Of a stretch of DNA of 13,882 nucleotides, positions 1 to 7,222 are shown one piece after another. This DNA is from DASVAL01 sp035649575 (GTDB lineage: Bacteria > Planctomycetota > UBA1135 > UBA2386), in assembly GCA_035649575.1 (NCBI GenBank), contig DASRJH010000223.1:1-13882 (forward strand), read 5' to 3'. The stretch's first letter is position 1. Every line of letters begins with the position of its first letter. Both the position numbers and the translations under genes were made by a program. The notes beneath the pieces are model-generated. The model saw nothing but the letters and a program-made list of their open reading frames with translations. It was not told where the DNA came from and made no database searches.

Positions 1-471
1 CTGCGGCCGATCGCCGCTGTTGCGCATCAGGAAGTCGATCGACTGGCGCGCCGTGTCGTCGCTCATGCGCGCCTTGCCCGTGCCTGCGCTGCCCGTGCCG
101 CTCGTGAGCCGGTCGGCGCCGTATTCGTAGCAGTAGGTGCATGTGAGATTGCACTTGTTCGTGACGTTCAGGACCAGCGTCGCGATCGGGAACGGCATCG
201 GCGGTAGCTGCGCGCGCGGTGCCTGCGGCTCGCCGACCGGGCGGATCACGCCGAGATCGATCAGGTCGTGCAGCGTCGTCTCCGCGGCCTGCCGGTCGGG
301 ATGCGCCTGCAGCCACTCGGTCGCGTCGAGCCCTTCGGGCACGTCGAAGGCCGCGACGATCGAGTGGGCCAGCGCGTCGAGACCGAGGATCGCGGCCGAG
401 GTCGCCACGTAGACGAACTCGAGACCGCGCTCGCCGCGGAACCGGCGGTGCAGAACCGTGCGCAGCTGCAT
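1..471 (-). CDS. qhpD: QhpD, radical SAM maturase of quinohemoprotein amine dehydrogenase (partial, 3' end beyond left edge)
   Basis: Read directly from the minus strand: 157 codons are open from an ATG at 471-469 to base 1, and the gene continues outside the window. Residues about 98-117 read TLVLNVTNKCNLTCTYCYEY, with the radical SAM CxxxCxxC cluster at C107, C111 and C114, followed by YEYG, which is typical of the QHNDH maturation subfamily. In characterised systems this [4Fe-4S]/SAM enzyme forms Cys-to-Asp/Glu thioether cross-links in the small QhpC subunit in the cytoplasm. Residues 1-97 form a pre-SAM region with no Cys cluster. The start lies one base after the qhpA stop (TGAcATG), so it is very probably co-translated with qhpA. 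The C-terminal auxiliary cluster domain cannot be seen. The general class is certain; the QhpD assignment rests on the CxxCYEYG signature plus the neighbouring qhpA. Confidence 0.9.
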   Translation of the reverse strand, partial: MQLRTVLHRRFRGERGLEFVYVATSAAILGLDALAHSIVAAFDVPEGLDATEWLQAHPDRQAAETTLHDLIDLGVIRPVGEPQAPRAQLPPMPFPIATLVLNVTNKCNLTCTYCYEYGADRLTSGTGSAGTGKARMSDDTARQSIDFLMRNSGDRPQ

Positions 472-472
472 G

Positions 473-2704
473 TCAGCGATCCTCCCAGTCGAGTGCTTGC
501 CAGCGCACGTAGATCGGAACGGTCACGATCAGATGGCCGCGCGCGCGGAAGGTCTTCTTCTCCTTTGGCGGCGGCCCCTGGGGCTCGTCCGGCATCGTCG
601 CCACCGCGAATGGCGGCGGCACTTTCGCAGGCGGGGCCTGCTGTGCCGGGTTCTGCGGTGCCGGCGCTTCTGGTGGGGGCGTCTCCGCGGGCGACGCGGT
701 AGTTCCCTCGCCACCGGGCGCGCTCGGTGGTGCGGACCCTTGGGTGCCCGGATCGGGTTTGCCCGGATCGGGCGCCTTCTCCGCAGGCTTCGGCGGTTTG
801 GGGCGCACGGCCACCTCGAGCTCCACCTCGGCCGTCACGAACACGTCGCCGACGTTGTTGGCCTGCCACCGGCGCGCGGGATTCGGCCCGTCGACGTTCG
901 GCGTGAACACGCCGGTCACGGGATCGATGCCGCCGACGAAGGCAAGGTCGTCGTCGTTCTCGCGCACGCGGAACTCGGCGAGGCCCCAACGCGGCCGCAC
1001 CTGGAACAGGTCGACGTCGTCCTCGGTGAACGGCTTCTCGTCGGGGCCGCGATACACGGCATAGGCCTCGAACCGTTCGATCTGCCGCGGGTGCTTCTGG
1101 CCGCCGACGCGCGCGAGTCCCTGCAAGGGCCGGATGCGCACGTAGTCGACCGTGTCGTAGAGCTGCAAGGTCTGCGAGCCCGGATCGCCGCCGTAGGCGA
1201 CGAGCCGCGGGCCGAGCTCGGTGCCGATCTTCGCATCGAGCACGAGCGTCACCTGACGGTCGGAGCGCCGCTCGACGGCCGTGATCGTGAGACCTTCGCC
1301 GACGAAGAAGTCGCTGGCCTTCGGATCGGCGGGCAGCGCCTCGCCGTAGACCTCGAGCCGGTGGCCCGTGCATGGCACGGCCACGGCCGCGTTGCCGAGC
1401 CCCAGCACGCGTGGCCGCTGCTGGTTCCTCGTCAACGTCACGTCGACGCCGATTTCGTCGTAGTCGCCCGTGAAGAGGCGGCCCTTCAGCATCTGCCAAT
1501 CGTCGTCGAGCAGCAGCACTTCGCGCCATTGCGCGCCGGCCTCGCCGGGATCCTGACTGCGGCCGCGCCACGAGTAGCCCGCGTAGAGCAGGCCCTTGCC
1601 GGTGCGCTTCACGGTCGAGCCGTCGCTGAACGACAACGACCACGAGACGTCGTACTCGTCGGCGTCGACGCGCTTCAGCTCGACGGTGCCGATCAGGTCA
1701 CCACGTCCGGTCTCGTGACCCGTCACCGTCCAGGTCCCCGCGAGCGGGACTTCGCGGCGGTTCTTCGTCCACTTCGCCCACTCGGGCGTGAACAGCGGTT
1801 GGTCCTTCGCGAGCTTGGCCAGCACGCGATCGCCGACCCCTTGCGTGGAACCCGGACCACCTTGGCCCTGGCCCTGGCCCTGGCCCTGGGTCTGTGCTGA
1901 TGCCGGTGCACTCTGCGTCCCAGTGCCGGATTGAGTGGTGGGGGTGTCGCCGCGGCCACGCCCGCCGCGCCCGGTGTCGCCGCCGCCAGTACCTCCGCCA
2001 CCTTGACCGGTTCCGCGACGCGGTTCGTCTTCGGGAGGACCACCGCCCATCTGGCCGCGCGCGAGCGGGAACATCGCGACGTGCGTGGCGCGCAGCAGCT
2101 GCCACTCTTCGTCGTCGCGCTGTTGCAGCAGGATGCGCCCGAGAGTGTGGCACTGCGCACACGCGCGCTTGAAGTCCTGTTCGTGCTGCTCTTCGGACCA
2201 ATGCACGCGCCGTTCGCTCTCGTAGAGGCCACGCTCGGCTTCGCTGCGCGCGAGACCGTGCGTGTTGGCGAGCGAACGCACGAGCTGCTTCGCGTCGTTC
2301 GGCGAGAGGTTCAGGCCGTGCAGCCGGCCCATGCGCTTGATGCTCTCCGACCAGCCCTCGGGCGACTTGCGCACATACGAGATGCGCGTCATGTGCGACT
2401 TCTCGTCGAGTGCATGGCAACGCACACAGTGGGTGTGCACGAGCACGTCGGTGACCGGAATGCCGCGCCGCGGCGTCTTCGGTTTCGCGTCGGCCGGCGC
2501 GGGTTCCTGTTCGCCCTCGCGCGCCTCGCCGCCGGGGCCCGTGCGCGGCTGCCCAGCGCGCGGTTCCTGCGGTGTCTCTCGAGTCGCAGGCGGCGGTCCC
2601 TGCGTGTTCGGCGGTGGTGGGGGCGGATCGGTCTGCTGCTGCGAACGGCCAGGAAGCGTCGCCAACAGGCACAGCACGGCGGCGAGCAGGGACCGGACGA
2701 TCAC
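473..2704 (-). CDS. qhpA: QhpA, quinohemoprotein amine dehydrogenase alpha subunit (di-heme c), enlarged by low-complexity inserts
   Basis: This is the periplasmic alpha subunit that carries electrons from the CTQ cofactor of the gamma subunit during oxidation of primary amines to aldehyde and ammonia. From the GTG at 2704 it has 743 residues: a Sec-like signal (about 1-21, IVRSLLAAVLCLLATLPGRS), a Pro-rich linker (25-79), a cytochrome domain with haem sites CVRCH (93-97) and CAQCH (182-186), a Gly/Gln/Arg-rich insert (about 216-291), beta-rich domains with GRLFTGDYDEIGVDVTLTR (about 408-426), a Pro/Ala-rich insert (634-714) and a C-terminal strand LIVTVPIYVRW. Classical alpha subunits are near 500 residues, so the inserts explain most of the excess. 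An ATG at 2776 in the same frame would add 24 residues. GTG 2704 is preferred because it directly starts the signal peptide and follows TAGCTT by 7 nt. It lies between the exporter and qhpD. Confidence 0.88.
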   Translation of the reverse strand: MIVRSLLAAVLCLLATLPGRSQQQTDPPPPPPNTQGPPPATRETPQEPRAGQPRTGPGGEAREGEQEPAPADAKPKTPRRGIPVTDVLVHTHCVRCHALDEKSHMTRISYVRKSPEGWSESIKRMGRLHGLNLSPNDAKQLVRSLANTHGLARSEAERGLYESERRVHWSEEQHEQDFKRACAQCHTLGRILLQQRDDEEWQLLRATHVAMFPLARGQMGGGPPEDEPRRGTGQGGGGTGGGDTGRGGRGRGDTPTTQSGTGTQSAPASAQTQGQGQGQGQGGPGSTQGVGDRVLAKLAKDQPLFTPEWAKWTKNRREVPLAGTWTVTGHETGRGDLIGTVELKRVDADEYDVSWSLSFSDGSTVKRTGKGLLYAGYSWRGRSQDPGEAGAQWREVLLLDDDWQMLKGRLFTGDYDEIGVDVTLTRNQQRPRVLGLGNAAVAVPCTGHRLEVYGEALPADPKASDFFVGEGLTITAVERRSDRQVTLVLDAKIGTELGPRLVAYGGDPGSQTLQLYDTVDYVRIRPLQGLARVGGQKHPRQIERFEAYAVYRGPDEKPFTEDDVDLFQVRPRWGLAEFRVRENDDDLAFVGGIDPVTGVFTPNVDGPNPARRWQANNVGDVFVTAEVELEVAVRPKPPKPAEKAPDPGKPDPGTQGSAPPSAPGGEGTTASPAETPPPEAPAPQNPAQQAPPAKVPPPFAVATMPDEPQGPPPKEKKTFRARGHLIVTVPIYVRWQALDWEDR
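1864..1889. repeat. Hexanucleotide tandem repeat inside qhpA (ggccct x4 plus partial)
   Basis: Four perfect ggccct units in a row are followed by a partial unit. On the coding (minus) strand they are read as alternating Gln-Gly codons within residues 273-283 of QhpA. The unit length is a multiple of three, so gain or loss of units would change linker length without a frameshift. It sits in the Gly/Gln-rich insert between the haem domain and the beta domains. Confidence 0.85.
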
Positions 2705-2711
2705 GACGGCG

Positions 2712-2717
2712 AAGCTA
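2712..2717 (-). promoter_or_regulatory. Candidate -10 element (TAGCTT) for leaderless qhpA transcript
   Basis: On the minus strand TAGCTT ends 7 nt before the GTG at 2704, so transcription would be expected to start at or next to the start codon. A TTGGAT lies 19 nt upstream as a weak -35 candidate. The same hexamer at the same distance precedes the DUF3187-like gene. The motif is short, so it is weak alone and gains weight from recurrence. Confidence 0.4.
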
Positions 2718-2869
2718 GGCAATCCGAGGCTCCGGAATCCAAAGGGGGCAACGATGCGCGGCGTAGCTCGGACCATACCGCCGGGGCGCCGTCAGCGTTG
2801 GTACCGACCGGCAGAAGTTGCCCTGGCGTGTCTCACGATCGTCCGCGGCGAGCGGCATGCCGCCGTAAT

Positions 2870-4654
2870 TCACCAATCGGGAAACAAGGCTCGGAAGCGG
2901 GCTTCGGTGGCCGCGAGTGCTGTGGGGGGGGCGTTGGCGACCAACGCCCCTGCGTCGAGCAGCAACACGCGGTCGACCCAGCGCACTGCCGCAACGCGGT
3001 GGTCGACGACGACGATCGTCTGCGCCCGGGGGCGTGCTTTGAGCTCCGTCGCGAGGGCTGTGGCGGCCGCGCCGTCGAGCAGCGCAAACGGCTCGTCGAG
3101 CAGCAACACGTCGGCGGGTTGGGCCAGTGCCCGCGCGAGCACGAGACGGCGTTGCTCCCCGCCGCTTAGCTCGATGCCGTCGGGCAGGCGCCGCGACAGC
3201 GGCGTCGCGAGACCATGCGGCAGCTGGCGGACCCGGTCGGCGAGGCCGACGACCTCGAGCGCCTGCCACAACGCGGCATCGCCCTTGTCGTGATCACTGT
3301 TGTCTCTGCGGCCGAGCCGCAGGTTCTCGCGCAGCGTCAGCTCGAAACTGTTCGCATCCTGCAGCAGCACCGCGAGCCGTTGCCGCCAGCGTTCGGGCTG
3401 CAGATGGGGGAGCTCGATCCCACCCACCGACAGCAACCCGGTGGTGGGGTCGTAGAGACGGCAGAGCAGTTTCACGAGCGTCGACTTGCCCGAGCCGTTC
3501 TGGCCCACGATCGCGATGCGTTCGCCGGGAGCGAACGTGAACGACACGTCGCGCAACGCGTCGCGCGTCGAGTCGGGGTAGCGGAAGCCGACCGCGCGCG
3601 CGGTGATGGCCACGGGCCCGGGCGGTGGCTCGGCCACGGGCAGCGCCGCGACGAGCCGTGGCTGCAGCGCGAGGAACTCGACGAACGGGCGCAGGAACAT
3701 GCGGTCTTCGCCCACCGCGGCGAGCGACCCGAGCACGTCCCGCACGCTGCTCTGCGCGCGCTGGGCGGCCTGCGCGTGCAGCACGAGCCCGCCGATCGAC
3801 AGACCGCCGAGCAACGCCGTGTGACCGAGGTAGAGATACGCGCCGAACAGACCGAGGCTCGCGATCGTGTGCACGAGCAGTTCGTCGCGACTGCGGCCGA
3901 GCGCGAGCGCGCGCAGCGACGCGCGCAAGCCGGTGCGCAAGGTAGCCAGGCGTTCTGCGAACAGCCGCTGCAGACCGAGCGCACGCAGGTCCTTCGCGGT
4001 GGCGCGACCCGTCAACACGGCTCCGAGGTAACCGACTTCGCGCTGTGGCTGCGGATGCTGCTCGTGCCATTCGAAACGCAACCGGGCATGGCGCGCGCGG
4101 GCCCAGGCGATCGGCACGGCGGCGGCGCCGACCACGAGCGGCAGCCACAGCTCGATACGCGCCAGCAGGAACGCCATCGCGACGAGCGACACGAGCGCCG
4201 TGGCCAGCGCCATCAGGTCCTGCACGAGCCGCACCGGGCGTTGGTTCGCTTCGGTGCCGGCGCGGTGCAGCAGGTCGTGGAACGCAGCGCGGTCGTATTC
4301 GCCGAGGTCCAGGTCGGCGGCGTGTTCCTGCATACGCAACGCACAGGCGTCGGCCAGCTGCCGGCCATGCGTCTCGGCGACCACGGCGGCGACGCTGCGC
4401 GCGAGGCTGCCGCACAGTGCCACTGCGGCGGCGATCGCCACGGCGGTCGTCGCGTGCACGAACGCGACGTCCGGTTGTTCGGCGCCGGCCAGGCCCTTGG
4501 CCACGGCGTCGACGAGCCACTGCATCGCGAACAGGCCGAGCACCGGGAGCAGGGCTTGCACGATCACGAGGCCGCTCTGGGCGAGGAGCCCGGAGCGGCC
4601 GGCGAGCGCACACATGCCGAAGGCCGTGCGCCAGGGCACCGGGATCGCGGTCAT
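2870..4654 (-). CDS. qhpF: ABC exporter, fused membrane and ATPase domains (QhpF-like)
   Basis: This 594-residue half-transporter has an N-terminal membrane domain (hydrophobic stretches about 20-48, 63-92, 145-182, 263-292) and a C-terminal ATPase with Walker A GQNGSGKS (384-391), Q-loop Gln432, signature LSGGEQ (496-501), Walker B VLLLDE (516-521) and H-loop His552. All catalytic motifs are intact. QHNDH operons encode a single-polypeptide exporter, QhpF, needed to move the cross-linked gamma subunit to the periplasm. The adjacency to qhpA and qhpD, on the same strand and upstream, supports that role here; from sequence alone it could be another ABC-type exporter. The open frame extends to 4957 but runs through the upstream gene and the AT-rich promoter-like region, so ATG 4654 is chosen. 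This ATG has no visible Shine-Dalgarno site and overlaps the stop of a short upstream ORF. Confidence 0.8.
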   Translation of the reverse strand: MTAIPVPWRTAFGMCALAGRSGLLAQSGLVIVQALLPVLGLFAMQWLVDAVAKGLAGAEQPDVAFVHATTAVAIAAAVALCGSLARSVAAVVAETHGRQLADACALRMQEHAADLDLGEYDRAAFHDLLHRAGTEANQRPVRLVQDLMALATALVSLVAMAFLLARIELWLPLVVGAAAVPIAWARARHARLRFEWHEQHPQPQREVGYLGAVLTGRATAKDLRALGLQRLFAERLATLRTGLRASLRALALGRSRDELLVHTIASLGLFGAYLYLGHTALLGGLSIGGLVLHAQAAQRAQSSVRDVLGSLAAVGEDRMFLRPFVEFLALQPRLVAALPVAEPPPGPVAITARAVGFRYPDSTRDALRDVSFTFAPGERIAIVGQNGSGKSTLVKLLCRLYDPTTGLLSVGGIELPHLQPERWRQRLAVLLQDANSFELTLRENLRLGRRDNSDHDKGDAALWQALEVVGLADRVRQLPHGLATPLSRRLPDGIELSGGEQRRLVLARALAQPADVLLLDEPFALLDGAAATALATELKARPRAQTIVVVDHRVAAVRWVDRVLLLDAGALVANAPPTALAATEARFRALFPDW

Positions 4655-4710
4655 GGAGGTGGCTCGGCGCCGCGGTGCGGCCCGGGGACCCCCTGCGCGT
4701 CCCGTTCCAT
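4651..4710 (-). other. Short leader ORF (19 codons) overlapping the exporter start
   Basis: On the minus strand an ATG at 4710-4708 opens a 19-codon frame, MERDAQGVPGPHRGAEPPP, whose TGA (4653-4651) overlaps the exporter ATG (4654-4652) as ATGA. It begins 9 nt after TATCTT inside the AT-rich island, so it could start very close to the transcript 5' end. Since the exporter ATG lacks a recognisable ribosome binding site, translation of this ORF could deliver ribosomes to it. Chance occurrence is possible; no conservation can be tested here. Confidence 0.35.
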
Positions 4711-4711
4711 T

Positions 4712-4740
4712 GTTCCGATAAGATATATTATGTGTAGCAT
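4712..4740 (-). promoter_or_regulatory. AT-rich promoter-like island upstream of the qhpF-like gene
   Basis: The minus strand here contains overlapping -10-like hexamers (CATAAT, TAATAT, TATCTT) in a run that is nearly all A/T, conspicuous in a GC-rich window. It lies in the 101-bp gap between the DUF3187-like stop (4756) and the exporter start (4654). No convincing -35 box is visible 16-18 nt upstream. It is the best candidate promoter for the exporter-qhpA-qhpD unit, and could also be an operator. Confidence 0.5.
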
Positions 4741-4755
4741 GACGGGGGAGGCGAG

Positions 4756-5769
4756 CTACGGTGCAGGCCGGCCGGGCAGCCAGGTTCCGCCGAGCCACAG
4801 CGTGAAGTCCGGGGACACCAGGCCCTGAAGGTCCTCGCCGAGCCCGAACTCGATGCCCCAGTGTTCGGCCACCTGGAGCCGTCCACCGAGCCAGAGCAGC
4901 AGATGCTCGCGCTGCAACTCGGGTAGCTCGATCTCGCGCAGCGTCGAGGTCTCCCACTCGAACTGGACGAACGCGTGCAGTGCTGTGCTGAGCGGCAGTT
5001 CGGTAGCGAGCCCGAGCGACGTCACGTCGGCGAACTCGAGCCTGGCTCCCTTCGCCTGGTCGGGTGTGCCGGCGAAGGTGTGCTGCGCGTGCGCGTAGCA
5101 GCCGATGCCCGCGAAACGATAGTCGAGCACCACGCCGAGGCCGGCATCGATCTCACCGTTGCCGTAGCCGTGCTCGTCGTTGCCGGTCGGCAGCTCGATG
5201 CCGCCGCGCAAGGTTGTCCCGAGTCGGCCCTCGCCCGGAGGCAGCATCTGCCAGCTCAGTTGCAGCGGGATGTCCATCAGTGCGATGTCGCTCTGGTCGA
5301 CGGTCCACGCGACCGTGCCCTCCTTGCTCGCGGAGATCGAGTACTCATTGGGTGGCGTCATCTTGCGGCTCTGGCCCGGCAGGCCGAACGCGTCGTGGTA
5401 ATCGATCACGGCGCTGTCGAGGAAGCCGCCGCTCGTGTGCGCCACGGGCACTTCGGCCTGCAGGTCGAACCCGCCGCCGAGGCCCATGCGCAGCGTGGTG
5501 CCGACGCGCAGGTATTCACCGTCCATGATCCAGCTGTTGCCAGCGGCGTCCGAGTCCGACAGGAACAGGTTCGAGTACGCGAAGTCGAGCCGGCCGCTGA
5601 GGGTCCCTGCGGGCAGCGCCGTCGCCGCGGCGGGCGCCATGTGAAACACCGTCAGCTGCGCCGGATGCTGATTGCGCACTGGCAGCGGGCCATCGAGACG
5701 CGGCCGAGCCACGCACCCCGAAGACGCTGCCAGAAGACCGAGGCACCCGCCCGCGAAGGCCATGCGCAT
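4756..5769 (-). CDS. DUF3187-like outer-envelope protein
   Basis: This is a 337-residue exported protein. The N-terminus MRMAFAGGCLGLLAASSGC resembles a lipoprotein signal with the modified Cys at 19. The mature part opens with LDGPLPVRNQHP and contains YHDAFGLPGQSRK, both reminiscent of the DUF3187 family. Many alternating hydrophobic strands ending in aromatic residues, and a C-terminal FTLWLGGTWLPGR, suggest a beta-barrel or membrane-associated beta protein of the outer membrane. Its function is unknown. The frame is open upstream to 5994 with another ATG at 5834, but ATG 5769 places the signal at the N-terminus and lies 7 nt after TAGCTT. It is divergent from the lipoprotein gene at 5895 and is followed by the exporter after 101 bp. 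There is no visible link to amine oxidation. Confidence 0.72.
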   Translation of the reverse strand: MRMAFAGGCLGLLAASSGCVARPRLDGPLPVRNQHPAQLTVFHMAPAAATALPAGTLSGRLDFAYSNLFLSDSDAAGNSWIMDGEYLRVGTTLRMGLGGGFDLQAEVPVAHTSGGFLDSAVIDYHDAFGLPGQSRKMTPPNEYSISASKEGTVAWTVDQSDIALMDIPLQLSWQMLPPGEGRLGTTLRGGIELPTGNDEHGYGNGEIDAGLGVVLDYRFAGIGCYAHAQHTFAGTPDQAKGARLEFADVTSLGLATELPLSTALHAFVQFEWETSTLREIELPELQREHLLLWLGGRLQVAEHWGIEFGLGEDLQGLVSPDFTLWLGGTWLPGRPAP

Positions 5770-5776
5770 CCGCCGC

Positions 5777-5782
5777 AAGCTA
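5777..5782 (-). promoter_or_regulatory. Candidate -10 element (TAGCTT) for leaderless DUF3187-like transcript
   Basis: On the minus strand TAGCTT is followed by 7 nt (GCGGCGG) and then the ATG at 5769. A poor -35 candidate, CTGCAA, lies 17 nt upstream. Hexamer and spacing are identical to those before qhpA. It lies in the 125-bp divergent region 5770-5894. Confidence 0.4.
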
Positions 5783-5882
5783 CCGGCGGCTCGAGCGCCT
5801 TGCAGCCGCGAGCCCGCGAAATCCCGAGCACGCATGCGGACGATCGCAACGCGGCGCGCGTGTGTAGTCGCTGCCCGTCCGC

Positions 5883-5888
5883 TACACT
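5883..5888 (+). promoter_or_regulatory. Candidate -10 element (TACACT) for leaderless lipoprotein transcript
   Basis: TACACT is followed by 6 nt (GCGCGC) and then the TTG start at 5895. No Shine-Dalgarno site fits in that gap and an in-frame TAG lies at 5865-5867. No clear -35 box is seen. Confidence 0.4.
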
Positions 5889-5894
5889 GCGCGC

Positions 5895-7142
5895 TTGCAC
5901 TCCACCACCAACAGATCTCTCCCGCTGCCTCTCGCGTTGGCCGTCGCGGCCTGCCTTGCTTCATGCGCCGACGGCGGCAAGGAGGATCGGCCACAGAGCG
6001 AAGTCCAGATCGGGAAGCAAAATCACGTCTTTGGCTTCCTCACCCTGCGGGGGTTCGGCGCGTTCCCCGTCAGCCAATCGGAGGCGTTCACCGACCATTT
6101 CAGGCTGGACCTGTTCACCGACAGCACCTTCACGGTCATCCGTGGCTCGCATACGGGCAGTCCGAGCTCCTATGCGCTCGAGACCACGGGTGCTCTGTCC
6201 CTGCTGAACAGAGGCAGCGGTCCTGAGCCGACGGTTGTGTTCCTCGGCGCCTATGGGCTCGAGCCGGGCCCCTCAGCCGCAACGGACCTGTTCTTCACTG
6301 ATCGCGTGTCTACGCCCAACAGCCCGGAGGTCGGTTTCTACGTCGGCACGCGCATCGTCGACGGTCAGGTCGAACTCGGGGGTGCCTGGCACGTGCTGTC
6401 ACTGCACGCGATCTTCGACGAGACGCCCACGACCCCGATCCCGGAGGCGAATGACATCGGTCGCGCCGCGCACGGCAGCATCGCAATCGCCCCCGGGGCA
6501 CCCGGAACTTCGCGCCCGATCAGTGGGTCCGGCAGCGAGAGTGATGACGCGGGAGGACCCCGCTTCGTCTCGTTCGGCGGGTCGATCAAGAACGTGCTCA
6601 CGAGTGGCGAGGGCGATGGGACCTGCGAACTGACGCTGAACTACGGTACCGACGCCCGCGACGTGCTCGCCGTGGCCACCGGGAACGCTACCCTGGGGAA
6701 CCTCGTGCTCGGACTCGATTCCGAACCAGACGACGACGAAGCCGGGCTCGTGTTCATGGTGCGGCAGTTCGACCCGCCGGGCGCGTCGGCCGATCCGTCG
6801 AAGATGGATGGCCGGTTCCTGGTCGGCGGCCACACCTTGTTCGTGAAGCCGACGAACTCGGGTTCGGATGTGTTTGTCGGCGTGGTCACGCTCAAGGAGC
6901 CCGGTGAGCCGGATAGCTTTCGCCTCGATGCGGTCGGCAACCAGGGCATCGACTTCAGCTACATCGGCAGCTACACGCTGAGTCCAGACGGCGGCATGAC
7001 GATCTCGATCAGCGGCACGACCGAGACCTGGTTTGCCGCGATCGACCGCAGCTACAACACGCTCGTGTTCGTCGACGACTTCGTCGAGGTGCGCAACATT
7101 CCGGAGCTGAACATCGGCTTCGGCGTGCGCCGGAAGGACTGA
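5895..7142 (+). CDS. Predicted lipoprotein of unknown function
   Basis: This is a 415-residue protein starting at TTG 5895; an in-frame TAG at 5865 limits upstream extension, leaving only a CTG at 5871 as an alternative. The N-terminus is a lipoprotein signal ending in LASC, with Cys24 as the lipid-modified residue, followed by an acidic/polar tether. The rest is Gly/Asp/Ser/Thr-rich with many short beta-like strands (for example FVSFGGSIKNVLTSGEG, ISISGTTETWFAAIDRSYN) and few Cys, suggesting an extracytoplasmic beta-sandwich or surface protein. I recognise no family, catalytic motif or binding motif. It is divergent from the DUF3187-like gene and followed by a candidate terminator, so it is probably monocistronic. 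Confidence 0.75.
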   Translation: MHSTTNRSLPLPLALAVAACLASCADGGKEDRPQSEVQIGKQNHVFGFLTLRGFGAFPVSQSEAFTDHFRLDLFTDSTFTVIRGSHTGSPSSYALETTGALSLLNRGSGPEPTVVFLGAYGLEPGPSAATDLFFTDRVSTPNSPEVGFYVGTRIVDGQVELGGAWHVLSLHAIFDETPTTPIPEANDIGRAAHGSIAIAPGAPGTSRPISGSGSESDDAGGPRFVSFGGSIKNVLTSGEGDGTCELTLNYGTDARDVLAVATGNATLGNLVLGLDSEPDDDEAGLVFMVRQFDPPGASADPSKMDGRFLVGGHTLFVKPTNSGSDVFVGVVTLKEPGEPDSFRLDAVGNQGIDFSYIGSYTLSPDGGMTISISGTTETWFAAIDRSYNTLVFVDDFVEVRNIPELNIGFGVRRKD

Positions 7143-7162
7143 ACCGGCACCGCTGGGGCGTT

Positions 7163-7190
7163 CCGTTCGAGAGTTGCCGGACGGTTCTTT
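7163..7190 (+). terminator. Candidate Rho-independent terminator after the lipoprotein gene
   Basis: A 7-bp stem (7163-7169 CCGTTCG with 7178-7184 CGGACGG, one G-U pair) encloses an 8-nt loop and is followed by TTCTTT at 7185-7190. It begins 20 nt after the lipoprotein stop and ends 20 nt before the purC -10 candidate, which is where transcripts should be separated. The T-tract is short and interrupted. Confidence 0.4.
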
Positions 7191-7209
7191 CCCCGGCTTG
7201 GCGTCCCCG

Positions 7210-7215
7210 CATAAT
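7210..7215 (+). promoter_or_regulatory. Candidate -10 element (CATAAT) for leaderless purC transcript
   Basis: CATAAT matches TATAAT at five of six positions and is followed by 7 nt (CGGATTC) and the purC GTG at 7223. Transcription starting the usual distance downstream would begin at the start codon. A -35 box is not evident at normal spacing. Confidence 0.5.
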
Positions 7216-7222
7216 CGGATTC

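Noticed and set aside
261..1643. Long open frame of 460 codons antisense-frame to qhpA/qhpD
   Set aside because: It lies on the same strand as qhpA but in another frame, is Arg/Ala-rich and crosses the qhpA-qhpD junction; high-GC shadow.
458..1900. Plus-strand 480-codon open frame opposite qhpA
   Set aside because: No family features, His/Arg/Ala-rich composition typical of the complement of a GC-rich gene; qhpA has haem motifs and a signal peptide.
4655..4957. N-terminal extension of the exporter by 101 codons
   Set aside because: It would translate the AT-rich promoter-like island and overlap the DUF3187-like gene; the extension is not membrane-like.
7174..7179. TTGCCG as -35 box for purC
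   Set aside because: It is 30 nt before CATAAT, too far for a standard sigma-70 spacing, and lies in the loop/stem of the candidate terminator.
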